Shown here in pieces: positions 44,049-54,458 of a DNA stretch of 64,000 bases. Position 1 is the first letter of the stretch. Each line of letters starts with the position of its first letter. The stretch covers positions 102,507 through 166,506 of the forward strand of contig NZ_RWIM01000017.1 in NCBI RefSeq assembly GCF_009764645.1, in the 5' to 3' direction. The stretch comes from Pseudomonas sp. PB106. Its GTDB lineage: Bacteria > Pseudomonadota > Gammaproteobacteria > Pseudomonadales > Pseudomonadaceae. The notes under the pieces were generated by a model. The model was not told the origin of the DNA and did no database searches. It worked only from the letters and a program-made list of their open reading frames with translations. The position numbers and the translations under genes were made by a program.

Positions 44049-44191
44049 GACACCCTCTATCACTGAACAACCGTCGAAACGGTTCAAGGCTTCTGACGTT
44101 TTTTGGATGGGCACAACAATACTTCATTATTGAGCGGTTTCGCAGCCCGGACTATCGGATGACAGGTAGATAGTTCCGTTTGCCCCTGACA

Positions 44192-44259
44192 ATTCGCGAG
44201 CAAGCTCGCTCCCACAGGGGAATACATTTCAAATGTGGGAGCGAGCTTGCTCGCGAAGG
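44192..44259. repeat. Short REP pair (GCGAGCAAGCTCGCTCCCAC)
   Basis: Inverted arms GCGAGCAAGCTCGCTCCCAC and GTGGGAGCGAGCTTGCTCGC are separated by only 15 bases between ilvE and lpd. Confidence 0.9.
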
Positions 44260-44280
44260 GGCCATCACTGCCACCGCACA

Positions 44281-45654
44281 TCACATATGCAATGCATGCC
44301 CGAGAGCACGCAACGCCGCTTCCTGCACCGCTTCACCCAAGGTCGGATGCGCATGGATGGTGCCGCCGATGTCTTCCAGCCGCGCGCCCATTTCCAGACT
44401 TTGCGCAAATGCCGTCGACAACTCCGACACACCAACACCCACTGCCTGCCAGCCGACAATCAGATGATTGTCCCGACGAGCGACCACCCGCACGAAGCCG
44501 CTTTTCGACTCCAGCGTCATCGCCCGGCCATTGGCGGCGAACGGGAAACTGGAAACGATGCAGTCCAGACCGGCCGCTTTAGCCTCGTCCGGGGTCTTGC
44601 CGACCACTACCAGTTCCGGGTCGGTAAAGCACACGGCGGCAATGGCGGTCGGGTTGAACTCGCGGGTTTTGCCGCTGATCAACTCGGCAACCATTTCGCC
44701 TTGTGCCATTGCACGATGAGCCAGCATCGGCTCGCCGCTCAAGTCGCCGATGGCGTAAACGTTGCGCATGCTGGTCTGGCAGCGGCTGTCGATCTTGATC
44801 GCCGAGCCGTTCATGTCCAGATTCAGCGCTTCGAGGTTCCAGCCTTGGGTATTCGGTTTGCGACCGACCGCGACCAGCACCTGATCGGTTTCCAGATTCA
44901 GCGTTTCGCCGTCAGGGTCGCGCACCTGCAAGGTGCCGTCGAAGCCCAGCACGCTGTGCTTCAAATACAGCTTCACGCCCAGTTGCTTCAGCGCGTCATG
45001 TACCGGTTGCGTCAGTTCGGCGTCGTAGGCCGGCAGGATGCGATCCTGCGCCTCAACAACGCTGACGTCGGCGCCAAGCTTGCGATAAGCGATGCCCAGC
45101 TCCAGACCAATGTAACCACCGCCAACCACCACCAGACGTTTCGGCACGGATGTCGGCGCCAGCGCTTCAGTGGAGGAGATGATCGGCCCGCCGATTGGCA
45201 GGATCGGCAGATTGACGCTGGTCGAACCGGTTGCCAGCACCAAATGTTCGCACTGAATGCGCGTGTCGCCGACGTCTACGGTTTTGCCGTCGATGACTTT
45301 GGCCCAGCCATTGATGACTTGAACCTTGTTTTTCTTCAGCAGGGCCGCAACGCCAGTGGTCAGGCGATCAACGATACCGTCCTTCCACTCGACACTTTTA
45401 GTGATGTCGAGCGTCGGCGCCGAAACGCTGATGCCCAGCGCCGAATGCTCACTGTGATGCTGGGTCTGGTGAAACTGCTCAGCGACATGAATCAACGCTT
45501 TCGACGGGATGCAGCCGATATTCAGGCAAGTACCGCCCAGCGATTGGCCTTCGACCAGAATGGTTGGAATGCCCAGTTGCCCGGCACGAATCGCTGTTAC
45601 ATAACCGCCGGGGCCGCCGCCGATGATCAGCAGCGTGGTGTTCAGAGATTGCAT
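44281..45654 (-). CDS. lpdV: Dihydrolipoamide dehydrogenase (E3) of the branched-chain keto acid complex
   Basis: A 457-aa flavoprotein. N-terminal FAD motif [20 protein letters not shown], redox-active disulfide [14 protein letters not shown], and a C-terminal [13 protein letters not shown] with the active-site His-Glu pair. Reoxidises the lipoyl group of BkdB with NAD+. It is the last gene of the bkd operon (order A1-A2-B-lpd). Start ATG 45654, 7 bases after the bkdB stop. Confidence 0.93.
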   Translation of the reverse strand: MQSLNTTLLIIGGGPGGYVTAIRAGQLGIPTILVEGQSLGGTCLNIGCIPSKALIHVAEQFHQTQHHSEHSALGISVSAPTLDITKSVEWKDGIVDRLTTGVAALLKKNKVQVINGWAKVIDGKTVDVGDTRIQCEHLVLATGSTSVNLPILPIGGPIISSTEALAPTSVPKRLVVVGGGYIGLELGIAYRKLGADVSVVEAQDRILPAYDAELTQPVHDALKQLGVKLYLKHSVLGFDGTLQVRDPDGETLNLETDQVLVAVGRKPNTQGWNLEALNLDMNGSAIKIDSRCQTSMRNVYAIGDLSGEPMLAHRAMAQGEMVAELISGKTREFNPTAIAAVCFTDPELVVVGKTPDEAKAAGLDCIVSSFPFAANGRAMTLESKSGFVRVVARRDNHLIVGWQAVGVGVSELSTAFAQSLEMGARLEDIGGTIHAHPTLGEAVQEAALRALGHALHM

Positions 45655-45661
45655 ACGCGCC

Positions 45662-46933
45662 TTACTCCACAAACAAAGTGGCTGGTTGTTCGATCAAGCC
45701 GCGAATGGCCTGGATGAAGAGCGCCGCGTCCATGCCGTCGACCACGCGGTGATCGAAGGAGCTGGAGAGGTTCATCATCTTGCGGATCACCACTTGGCCT
45801 TTGACGACCATCGGCCGTTCGACGATTTTGTTGACGCCGACGATGGCCACTTCCGGCAGGTTCAACACCGGCGTGCTGACGATGCCGCCCAGCGCACCGA
45901 GGCTGGTCAGGGTGATGGTCGAACCGGACAACTCATCGCGGCTGGCCTTGCCATTACGCGCGGCGTTGGCCAAACGGGAGATTTCTGCAGCGCTGTCCCA
46001 CAAGCTGCGCGCTTCGGCGTGACGCACTACCGGCACCATCAGGCCGACATCGCTTTGCGTGGCGACGCCGACATGCACCGCGCCGAGGCGGGTAATGATT
46101 TGGGCTTCGTCGTCGTAACGGGCGTTCATCTGCGGGAAGTCGCGCAGGGCGACGACCAAGGCGCGGACAAGAAATGGCAGCAAGGTCAACTTGCCACGGC
46201 TGGCGCCATGTTTTTCGTTGAGGTGAGCGCGCAGTTCTTCAATCGCAGTGACGTCGATTTCTTCGACGTAACTGAAGTGCGCGGCACGCTGGGTCGCGTC
46301 CTGCATACGCTGAGCGATCTTGCGGCGCATGCCGATCACTTGAATCTGTTCTTCGTCGTTACGCTGGGCGTAAGCAGCGCCAACCGGCGCCGAGGCGCTC
46401 GACTGACCTTGCGCCAGATAAGCGTCGAGGTCTTCGTGTAACACCCGACCGGCCGGGCCGGAGCCGCGTACCAGACGCAATTGAATTCCCAGATCCAGCG
46501 CATGTTTGCGCACGGCCGGGGAGGCCAGTGGGCGTTCATCCGCTTCACGCGCAACCATCGGGCCTTGGCAAACGGCAGCCGGGCGCGGTGCGGCTGGAGC
46601 AGGTTTGCTTTCAACAACGGCCTCAACTTTCGGCGCCACAGGCGCTTCTTTGGCTGGAGCAGGCGCGGCCGATTCCTTCAAATTGCCGGCACCTTCAACC
46701 TCGATGCTGATCAGCACACTGCCAACTGCCATCACTTCCCCCGGCTGACCGCCAAGGGCAATTACCTTGCCATGCACCGGCGACGGAATATCGACCATCG
46801 CCTTATCAGTCATCACGTCCGCCAGCACCTGATCCTCAACCACCAGATCGCCCACTTTGACGTGCCACTGCGACAGTTCTACTTCTGCGATGCCTTCGCC
46901 GATGTCCGGCATCTTGATAACGTGCGTGCCCAT
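45662..46933 (-). CDS. bkdB: Branched-chain keto acid dehydrogenase E2 (BkdB)
   Basis: A 423-aa dihydrolipoyl acyltransferase. N-terminal lipoyl domain with Lys in MTDKAMVDI, an Ala/Pro linker, a peripheral-subunit-binding domain ([20 protein letters not shown]), then the catalytic domain ending in [16 protein letters not shown]. Transfers branched acyl groups to CoA. Located between bkdA2 and lpdV. Confidence 0.94.
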   Translation of the reverse strand: MGTHVIKMPDIGEGIAEVELSQWHVKVGDLVVEDQVLADVMTDKAMVDIPSPVHGKVIALGGQPGEVMAVGSVLISIEVEGAGNLKESAAPAPAKEAPVAPKVEAVVESKPAPAAPRPAAVCQGPMVAREADERPLASPAVRKHALDLGIQLRLVRGSGPAGRVLHEDLDAYLAQGQSSASAPVGAAYAQRNDEEQIQVIGMRRKIAQRMQDATQRAAHFSYVEEIDVTAIEELRAHLNEKHGASRGKLTLLPFLVRALVVALRDFPQMNARYDDEAQIITRLGAVHVGVATQSDVGLMVPVVRHAEARSLWDSAAEISRLANAARNGKASRDELSGSTITLTSLGALGGIVSTPVLNLPEVAIVGVNKIVERPMVVKGQVVIRKMMNLSSSFDHRVVDGMDAALFIQAIRGLIEQPATLFVE

Positions 46934-47992
46934 TCAGACCTCCATGACCCGTTTCAACGCCGCGCCCACTCGGGACGGCCCTGGGAAATACGCCCACTCC
47001 TGCGCGTGCGGGTAGGGGGTGTCCCAACCGGTGACGCGTTCGATCGGCGCTTCCAGGTGATGGAAGCAATGTTCTTGCACCAGCGACACCAGTTCGGCGC
47101 CGAAACCGCAGGTGCGGGTGGCTTCGTGAACCACCACGCAACGGCCGGTTTTCTTTACCGACTTGACGATGGTTTCCAGGTCCAGCGGCCACAGGCTGCG
47201 CAGGTCGATGACTTCGGCATCAACGCCGCTTTCTTCGGCAGCGACCTGCGAGACATAAACGGTGGTGCCGTAAGTCAGCACGGTCACGTCCTTGCCCGGA
47301 CGGGTGATCGCGGCAACGTCCAGCGGCACGGTGTAGTAACCGTCCGGGACTTGTGCGGCAGGGTGTTTCGACCACGGGGTTACCGGGCGGTCGTGGTGGC
47401 CGTCGAACGGGCCGTTGTACAGGCGTTTCGGCTCAAGGAAGATCACCGGGTCATCGTTTTCGATGGAGGCGATCAGCAGGCCTTTGGCGTCATACGGGTT
47501 GGACGGCATCACCGTGCGCAGGCCGCAGACCTGAGTGAACATCGCTTCGATGCTCTGGCTGTGGGTCTGGCCACCGTAGATGCCGCCGCCGCAAGGCATG
47601 CGCAGGGTCATCGGTGCGGTGAACTCGCCAGCCGAGCGATAACGCAGGCGAGCCGCTTCGGAAATGATCTGGTCGGAGGCGGGGTAAACGTAGTCAGCGA
47701 ACTGAATCTCGGCCACCGGACGCAAACCGTAAGCGCCCATGCCGACGGCAACACCGACGATGCCGCTCTCGGAAATCGGCGCATCGAACACGCGCGAGGT
47801 GCCGTACTTGGTCTGCAGACCTTCGGTGCAACGGAACACGCCACCGAAGTAGCCGACGTCCTGCCCGAATACCACCACGTTATCGTCACGCTCAAGCATC
47901 ACATCCATGGCCGAGCGCAGGGCCTGGATCATGGTCATGGTGGTCGTGGTCATGGCGGTTTCCAACTGAATATTGTTGTTGTGATCGTTCAT
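46934..47992 (-). CDS. bkdA2: Branched-chain keto acid dehydrogenase E1 beta (BkdA2)
   Basis: A 352-aa transketolase-type protein (VFGQDVGYFGGVFRCTEGLQ; FAD YVYPASDQI; VLTYGTTVYVS). Together with E1 alpha it decarboxylates 2-oxoisovalerate, 2-oxo-3-methylvalerate and 2-oxoisocaproate. Two bases separate it from bkdA1 and none from bkdB's ATG region, so all four genes form a tight operon. Confidence 0.94.
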   Translation of the reverse strand: MNDHNNNIQLETAMTTTTMTMIQALRSAMDVMLERDDNVVVFGQDVGYFGGVFRCTEGLQTKYGTSRVFDAPISESGIVGVAVGMGAYGLRPVAEIQFADYVYPASDQIISEAARLRYRSAGEFTAPMTLRMPCGGGIYGGQTHSQSIEAMFTQVCGLRTVMPSNPYDAKGLLIASIENDDPVIFLEPKRLYNGPFDGHHDRPVTPWSKHPAAQVPDGYYTVPLDVAAITRPGKDVTVLTYGTTVYVSQVAAEESGVDAEVIDLRSLWPLDLETIVKSVKKTGRCVVVHEATRTCGFGAELVSLVQEHCFHHLEAPIERVTGWDTPYPHAQEWAYFPGPSRVGAALKRVMEV

Positions 47993-47993
47993 G

Positions 47994-49274
<1,281 letters not shown>

Positions 49275-49414
49275 TCATTCCTCGGTAGAGGAAATCTTGT
49301 CCTACAACAATCATAGGCCCGGCCAAGAAGAATATTTATCTCTGTTTCGTTGCGCTGCAGACGATTTGCAGATAGAAATTCTGCATAAACATAAAAAATA
49401 GGTGGTTTTGTCTC

Positions 49415-49903
49415 ATGCGCAAACTGGACCGTACCGATATCGGCATTCTCAACAGCCTTCAGGAGAATGCGCGCATCACCAACGCTGACCTCGCGCGCTC
49501 GGTGAACCTGTCGCCGACACCGTGCTTCAATCGGGTGAAAGCGATGGAAGAATTGGGGCTGATCCGCGATCAGGTCACCCTGCTGGACGCCGACCTTTTG
49601 GGCCTGCACGTCAATGTGTTCATCCACGTCAGCCTCGAGAAACAGGTCGAAGAAGCGTTACAGCATTTCGAAGAGGCGATTTCCGATCGCCCCGAAGTCA
49701 TGGAGTGCTATTTGATGGCCGGCGACCCGGACTACCTCATCCGGGTTTTGGTGCCGACTATTCAGTCGCTGGAGCGCTTCATGATGGACTTTTTGACCAA
49801 GGTGCCCGGGGTGGCGAACATCCGCTCGAGCTTTGCCTTGAAGCAGGTGCGCTACAAAACGGCGTTGCCGTTACCGGTCAATGGTCTGATTCTCGGTTCG
49901 TGA
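49415..49903 (+). CDS. bkdR: Lrp/AsnC family activator BkdR
   Basis: A 162-aa Lrp-type regulator: N-terminal helix-turn-helix ([20 protein letters not shown], then [20 protein letters not shown]) and a C-terminal RAM ligand-binding domain ([20 protein letters not shown]). Divergent from bkdA1 with about 185 bases between, the classic arrangement for BkdR, which activates the operon in the presence of Leu/Val/Ile. Confidence 0.93.
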   Translation: MRKLDRTDIGILNSLQENARITNADLARSVNLSPTPCFNRVKAMEELGLIRDQVTLLDADLLGLHVNVFIHVSLEKQVEEALQHFEEAISDRPEVMECYLMAGDPDYLIRVLVPTIQSLERFMMDFLTKVPGVANIRSSFALKQVRYKTALPLPVNGLILGS

Positions 49904-49906
49904 GCA

Positions 49907-50833
49907 TCAGCCGTAGGCGTAACCGAGCGCCTTGCTATCGAGTACTTGCTTCACCTTCCAGTCAGTGGCCCAAGGGGCGGGCTCGCTGTCCAGGTGAAAG
50001 ACAAGCCTTGTGCCATACATTTCAGGGGAAGCATTTTCGTGAAACGAGAACGGTGCTTCTGCAGGGTGTCGGCTCTTCCACTGTTCCCAAAGAAAATCGA
50101 GGTGACAGTGATGGAGAAAAAATATCGGGTCGTTGGGGGATGCAGCCGAGGTCATGTTGCCGCCGACCCACGAGCTCACTTCGTCATGCATGCCTTCGAG
50201 GAGATTTGCCCAACCGTCCGGCACTGACCAGTAAGGGGTTTTGGCAGAAACGGACTCGAGATCTGCCGACGAAGGTAACAAACCTTGCGCACCAAAGTTA
50301 CGTCTAACCCCCGCATCGCCTCCTTCTTCGTCGTTGTCCCATATCCTGACGGCGTAGAGGCCTTTGTCGAGAGCGAAGGCCCCGAACGTTACTCGCTGGT
50401 CATGATTGGGATCACCGTCTCGACCCATAAAGTCATCGGTGAAGGGATCATTGGCCCCGCTCATGCTCCAGTTCCAATAAGGCAGGGTAAGCGACGGGTC
50501 GCCGACGGCAGCTTGCAATTCCAGTTCGAACTGGCGAATCAGAATCCGGTGCCAAGGGAAGAACAGGGGGGAGCGATGCGGGTTGGGGACAGCCGGAGTA
50601 CCTGGACCCATGAAGTTCTTGTGAATCTGCACAAAGTCGTCATAACGGTGCTGCAGACCGGGCCGAAGTACGCTGGGGGTGATGTTTTTCAATACCAGAA
50701 GGGCCGTGATGAAGCCTTTTTTCTGTTCGGGAGTCATGTCCCGATGGTTTCGGCGAATGTCCATATTTCGAAAAATTCCATTGGTGAGGTGCCCAATGAA
50801 GTCTGGCCCCGGAGGGTCATTTTTCCAGTTCAT
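49907..50833 (-). CDS. Tyrosinase-like copper protein
   Basis: A 308-aa protein of the tyrosinase central domain family, expected to bind two coppers and oxidise phenols. CuA histidines fit: His71 (QIHKNF), His86 (NPHRSP) and His95 (FFPWHR). In CuB, His216 (GMHDEVSSWVGG) and His241/242 (IFFLHHCH) are present, but the usual second ligand four residues after His216 is Ser220, and an extra His244 occurs. No signal peptide and no caddie (MelC1) gene. Start is uncertain; ATG 50833 is chosen, with no strong ribosome binding site. Confidence 0.82.
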   Translation of the reverse strand: MNWKNDPPGPDFIGHLTNGIFRNMDIRRNHRDMTPEQKKGFITALLVLKNITPSVLRPGLQHRYDDFVQIHKNFMGPGTPAVPNPHRSPLFFPWHRILIRQFELELQAAVGDPSLTLPYWNWSMSGANDPFTDDFMGRDGDPNHDQRVTFGAFALDKGLYAVRIWDNDEEGGDAGVRRNFGAQGLLPSSADLESVSAKTPYWSVPDGWANLLEGMHDEVSSWVGGNMTSAASPNDPIFFLHHCHLDFLWEQWKSRHPAEAPFSFHENASPEMYGTRLVFHLDSEPAPWATDWKVKQVLDSKALGYAYG

Positions 50834-50891
50834 GACGATCGCCGCATAGCATGGGAAATGTGACGCTATCAATGAGTTGTGCGGATTTTTC

Positions 50892-51755
50892 TTACACGGA
50901 GTTGAGCGGAATCTTCAGGTAAACCACACCGTTTTCCTCCGCCGCTGGCAAATTCCCCGCCCGTACGTTGACTTGAATCGCTGGCAGTAACAGCGTGGGT
51001 ATGCCGAGGCCGGCGTCACGCGTGGTGCGCATCGCTACGAACGCCGCTTCATCAATCCCGTCATGCACATGAATATTGCTTTTGCGCTGTTCGCCGACGG
51101 TGGTCTGGCATTGCGCGGCGCGACCTTCCGGCGGGTAGTCGTGGCACACGTAGAGTTTCACGCTGGCCGGGAACGCCAACAATTTGTGAATCGAGTTGAA
51201 CAACTGCTGGGCATTGCCACCGGGGAAGTCGCAGCGGGCGGTGCCGACGTCGGGCATGAACAAGGTGTCGCCGACCAGGATCTGTTCGCCGTCGATCAGG
51301 TACGCCATGTCTGCCGGCGTGTGTCCGGGCACGTGCAGGGCGGTGGCCTTGAGGTTGCCGATCCTGAACGATTGACCGGGGGCGAACAGATGATCGAACT
51401 GCGAGCCGTCGACGCGAAACTCTGGCTCCAGATTGAACAGTGCCTTGAACACGTTCTGCACTTTGCTGATCGATTCGCCGATGGCGATTTTGCCGCCCAG
51501 TTCCCGGCGCAGATACGGTGCGGCGGACAGGTGATCGGCGTGGGCGTGGGTTTCCAGCAGCCATTGCACTTGCAACTGGTGGGCGCGCACGAAGGCAATG
51601 ATCTTGTCCGCCTGCGCGGTGCAGGTTCGTCCGGCGGCAGCGTCGTAATCGAGCACTGGATCGACGATTGCGCATTGTCCGCCATCGTCTTCATAGACCA
51701 CGTAGCTGTAGGTCGAGGAGGCGGGGTCGAGGAACGATTCAATCTGCGCGGGCAT
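50892..51755 (-). CDS. Persulfide dioxygenase-type metallo-beta-lactamase fold protein (Blh/ETHE1-like)
   Basis: A 287-aa MBL-fold hydrolase. Zn/Fe motif THAHADH is at residues 69-75, followed by HVPGHTPADM and GDTLFMPDVGTARCDFPGG, typical of ETHE1/Blh persulfide dioxygenases that oxidise glutathione persulfide to sulfite. It is divergent from a BigR/SqrR-type sensor and next to sulfide:quinone oxidoreductase and TauE, which supports the assignment. Start ATG 51755. Confidence 0.88.
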   Translation of the reverse strand: MPAQIESFLDPASSTYSYVVYEDDGGQCAIVDPVLDYDAAAGRTCTAQADKIIAFVRAHQLQVQWLLETHAHADHLSAAPYLRRELGGKIAIGESISKVQNVFKALFNLEPEFRVDGSQFDHLFAPGQSFRIGNLKATALHVPGHTPADMAYLIDGEQILVGDTLFMPDVGTARCDFPGGNAQQLFNSIHKLLAFPASVKLYVCHDYPPEGRAAQCQTTVGEQRKSNIHVHDGIDEAAFVAMRTTRDAGLGIPTLLLPAIQVNVRAGNLPAAEENGVVYLKIPLNSV

Positions 51756-51794
51756 GGACACCAACCTGAACAAGGAAAATGGGTTGCATCACTT

Positions 51795-51808
51795 TATCTA
51801 AAAACATA
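51795..51808. promoter_or_regulatory. AT-rich candidate operator for the BigR-type repressor
   Basis: TATCTAAAAACATA, an imperfect AT-rich inverted repeat, lies in the 91-bp spacer between the divergent dioxygenase and ArsR genes, where a BigR-type repressor would bind. Confidence 0.35.
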
Positions 51809-51846
51809 ATGTTCGCAGCTTAAGTGACGTTGAAGGCATCGTGCAA

Positions 51847-52188
51847 ATGCAATCCAGTCTGACCGAATGTGAAGTTGCCCAACTGCGCGCCTCGGCTTCC
51901 AAGGCCTGCGCATTGCTCAAGGCCCTGGCCAATGAAGATCGCCTGTTGATCCTGTGTCAACTGACCCAAGGCGAACGCAATGTCGGCGAGCTGGAAACAA
52001 TGACCGGCGTGCGCCAGCCGACGTTGTCCCAGCAATTGGGCATCTTGCGCGATGAAGGCCTGGTCGCGACCCGCCGTGAAGGCAAATACATTTTCTACGG
52101 GCTGGCCAGTCACGAAGTGATTCAGGTGATGAAGACCCTGTCGGGGCTTTATTGCGGGGCGGTACTGAAAAACCTCGGCCATCAATAA
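51847..52188 (+). CDS. BigR/SqrR-type ArsR sulfide/persulfide sensor
   Basis: A 113-aa ArsR repressor. Helix-turn-helix GVRQPTLSQQLGILRDEGLV. Cys37 and Cys103 are spaced by 66 residues, exactly as the persulfide-sensing pair of SqrR/BigR (Cys41/107), and Cys8 matches their third Cys. Such proteins form a tetrasulfide bond and leave DNA when sulfide rises. It is divergent from the persulfide dioxygenase and upstream of SQR and TauE genes, all probable targets. Start ATG 51847; GTG 51841 is also possible. Confidence 0.88.
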   Translation: MQSSLTECEVAQLRASASKACALLKALANEDRLLILCQLTQGERNVGELETMTGVRQPTLSQQLGILRDEGLVATRREGKYIFYGLASHEVIQVMKTLSGLYCGAVLKNLGHQ

Positions 52189-52213
52189 ATGCCAGCCAGA
52201 ACACCACGTACCC

Positions 52214-52305
52214 TGTGGGAGCTGGCTTGCCAGCGATGAGGCCGGCACATCCGACATCTATGGTGAAGGACAGGTCGCCATCGCTGGCAAGCCAGCTCCC
52301 ACAGG
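52214..52305. repeat. REP pair (class B) between the sensor and SQR genes
   Basis: TGTGGGAGCTGGCTTGCCAG and complement, about 40 bases apart, in the 168-base gap before the SQR gene. Confidence 0.92.
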
Positions 52306-52356
52306 TTTAGTGGTTGACTCGGAAAAATCCTTGCGTGCAGCAAAAAGGAACAAGCA

Positions 52357-53598
52357 ATGAACGATCAACACTGGGGCCCATCCATCAGTGCGGACATCGT
52401 GGTCATCGGCGGCGGCACTGCCGGTATCGGTTTTGTCGCCAGTCTGCTCAAGCGTGATCCAGGGAGCATCACGGTCATTGAACCGAGCACTCAGCATTAC
52501 TACCAGCCGGCGTGGACGCTGGTTGGCGGTGGCGCCTTCAACGTGAAAGACACCGCACGGCCAATGGCCAAGGTGATGCCACGTCAGGCCACCTGGATTC
52601 AAGCTGCCGTCACGGGCATCGATCCCGACAAAAAACAACTTACCCTCAACGACGAACGCACAGTCGGCTACCAGAACCTGATTGTCTGCCCCGGCCTGCG
52701 TCTGGCCTGGGAGAAAATCGAAGGTTTGCAGGAAAGCCTCGGCCAACACGGCGTCACCTCCAACTACAGCTATCAACACGCGCAGTACACCTGGGATCAG
52801 GTGCAGAAACTGCGCGGTGGCACAGCGCTGTTCACCCAACCGGCGATGCCGATCAAATGCGCCGGCGCACCGCAAAAGGCGCTGTACCTGTCTTGCGATC
52901 ATTGGCTGAAAAACGCTGTGCTGAACAACATCAAGGTCGAATTTAATGTGGCCGGTGCCGCGCTGTTCGGCGTGGCGACATTCGTCCCGCCGTTGATGAA
53001 ATACATCGAAAAGTACAACGCGCAACTGGCTTTCAACTCGAACCTGGTCAAGGTCGATGGGCCGGCGAAAACCGCGTGGTTCGAGATCAAGGACGCCGAC
53101 GGCAACGTCACGCGCGAGGCGAAAACCTTCGACCTGCTGCACGTGGTGCCGCCACAAGTCTCGCCGGATTTCATCGCGCAAAGTTCGCTGGCCGACGCCG
53201 CCGGCTGGTGCGAAGTCAACCCGAACAGTCTGCAACATCCGCGTTATCCGGAGGTGTTCGCACTCGGTGACATCTGCGGCACGAGCAATGCCAAAACCGC
53301 TGCGGCAGTGCGCAAGCAAGTGGTCGTGGTCGCGGAAAACCTGTTGGCGCTGCGCAAGCAAAAACCGCTGCCGCTGAAGTACGACGGCTATGGTTCCTGC
53401 CCGCTGACAGTGGAGAAGGGCAAAGTGATCCTCGCCGAGTTCGGCTATGCCGGTAAATTGCTGCCGACGTTCCCTCTGGACCCGACGCAGGCGCGACGTT
53501 CGGCGTGGTTCCTCAAGGCGACGTTGCTGCCGTGGTTCTACTGGAATGGCATGCTCAAGGGCCGCGAGTGGCTGACGGGTTTGTCCAAGGTCGACTGA
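52357..53598 (+). CDS. sqr: Sulfide:quinone oxidoreductase-type flavoprotein
   Basis: A 413-aa FAD protein that should oxidise sulfide to persulfide and pass electrons to quinone at the membrane. FAD motif DIVVIGGGTAGIGFVASLLK; conserved TQHYYQPAWTLVGGG and MPIKCAGAPQKALYLS; the two catalytic cysteines are probably in LIVCPGL (about 112) and KCAGAP (about 168). The C-terminal hydrophobic TLLPWFYWNGML fits membrane attachment. It precedes tauE in a sulfide detox cluster. Confidence 0.9.
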   Translation: MNDQHWGPSISADIVVIGGGTAGIGFVASLLKRDPGSITVIEPSTQHYYQPAWTLVGGGAFNVKDTARPMAKVMPRQATWIQAAVTGIDPDKKQLTLNDERTVGYQNLIVCPGLRLAWEKIEGLQESLGQHGVTSNYSYQHAQYTWDQVQKLRGGTALFTQPAMPIKCAGAPQKALYLSCDHWLKNAVLNNIKVEFNVAGAALFGVATFVPPLMKYIEKYNAQLAFNSNLVKVDGPAKTAWFEIKDADGNVTREAKTFDLLHVVPPQVSPDFIAQSSLADAAGWCEVNPNSLQHPRYPEVFALGDICGTSNAKTAAAVRKQVVVVAENLLALRKQKPLPLKYDGYGSCPLTVEKGKVILAEFGYAGKLLPTFPLDPTQARRSAWFLKATLLPWFYWNGMLKGREWLTGLSKVD

Positions 53599-53607
53599 GA
53601 AAAACCT

Positions 53608-54408
53608 ATGTTGCTGGCAACTTTGTTTGGCGTGGTGATGGGGTTGGTACTCGGTTTGACCGGGGCCGGTGGCGGCATTCTTGCGGTGCCGGCGCTGGTG
53701 CTCGGGCTTGGCTGGACGATGACGCAAGCAGCGCCGGTCGCATTGTTCGCGGTCGGCAGCGCGGCGGCGGTCGGCGCTATCGACGGTTTGCGTCATGGCT
53801 TGGTGCGTTATCGCGCGGCGCTGTTGATTGCGGCGTTGGGTGCGGTGTTTTCGCCGCTGGGGATTTACTTCGCGCATCAGTTGCCGGAAAAAATCCTCAT
53901 GGTGCTGTTCAGTCTGCTGATGGTCATGGTCGCCTGGCGCATGCTGCGGCGCGAGCGCCAGCAGGCAGGCCCGAGCGATCACGGTCACGCCAGTTGGGGC
54001 CAGAAGAACTGCATGCTCAACGAAGACACCGGTCGCTTCGACTGGACCGCCAAATGCACCGCGACCCTGGCGGCATTGGGCGCAATTACCGGGGTGGTGT
54101 CCGGTTTGCTCGGCGTTGGTGGCGGCTTCTTGATCGTGCCGGCGTTCAAGCAACTGACCGATGTGCAGATGCGCGGCATCGTTGCCACGTCGTTGATGGT
54201 GATCAGCCTTATTTCGGCGATTGGCGTGATCGGCTCGTTTCACGCAGGTGTGCGCATCGACAGTCAGGGTGCAGCGTTCATTGTGGCCAGCATTGTCGGC
54301 ATGATCATCGGGCGCAAACTGTGCGCGCGGGTGCCGGCGCGGGCGTTGCAGGTGGGGTTTGCCAGTGTCTGTCTGGTGGTGGCGGGGTATATGTTGTTGC
54401 GGGCTTGA
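53608..54408 (+). CDS. TauE/SafE family sulfite exporter
   Basis: A 266-aa membrane protein with about eight helices and two GxGGG motifs (GLTGAGGGILAVPALVLG and GLLGVGGGFLIVPAFKQL). TauE-type proteins export sulfite or sulfoacetate. Starts 9 bases after the SQR stop, so it likely removes the sulfite made by the neighbouring persulfide dioxygenase. Confidence 0.88.
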   Translation: MLLATLFGVVMGLVLGLTGAGGGILAVPALVLGLGWTMTQAAPVALFAVGSAAAVGAIDGLRHGLVRYRAALLIAALGAVFSPLGIYFAHQLPEKILMVLFSLLMVMVAWRMLRRERQQAGPSDHGHASWGQKNCMLNEDTGRFDWTAKCTATLAALGAITGVVSGLLGVGGGFLIVPAFKQLTDVQMRGIVATSLMVISLISAIGVIGSFHAGVRIDSQGAAFIVASIVGMIIGRKLCARVPARALQVGFASVCLVVAGYMLLRA

Positions 54409-54425
54409 GTTTCAAAAAAGAAACC

Positions 54426-54452
54426 GCAGCCCGTTGAGGGCTGCGATCTTTT
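54426..54452. terminator. Intrinsic terminator between convergent operons
   Basis: GCAGCCC-GTTGA-GGGCTGC followed by GATCTTTT, with an A run on the other side, between tauE and the TRAP operon end. Confidence 0.8.
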
Positions 54453-54458
54453 AGGTTC

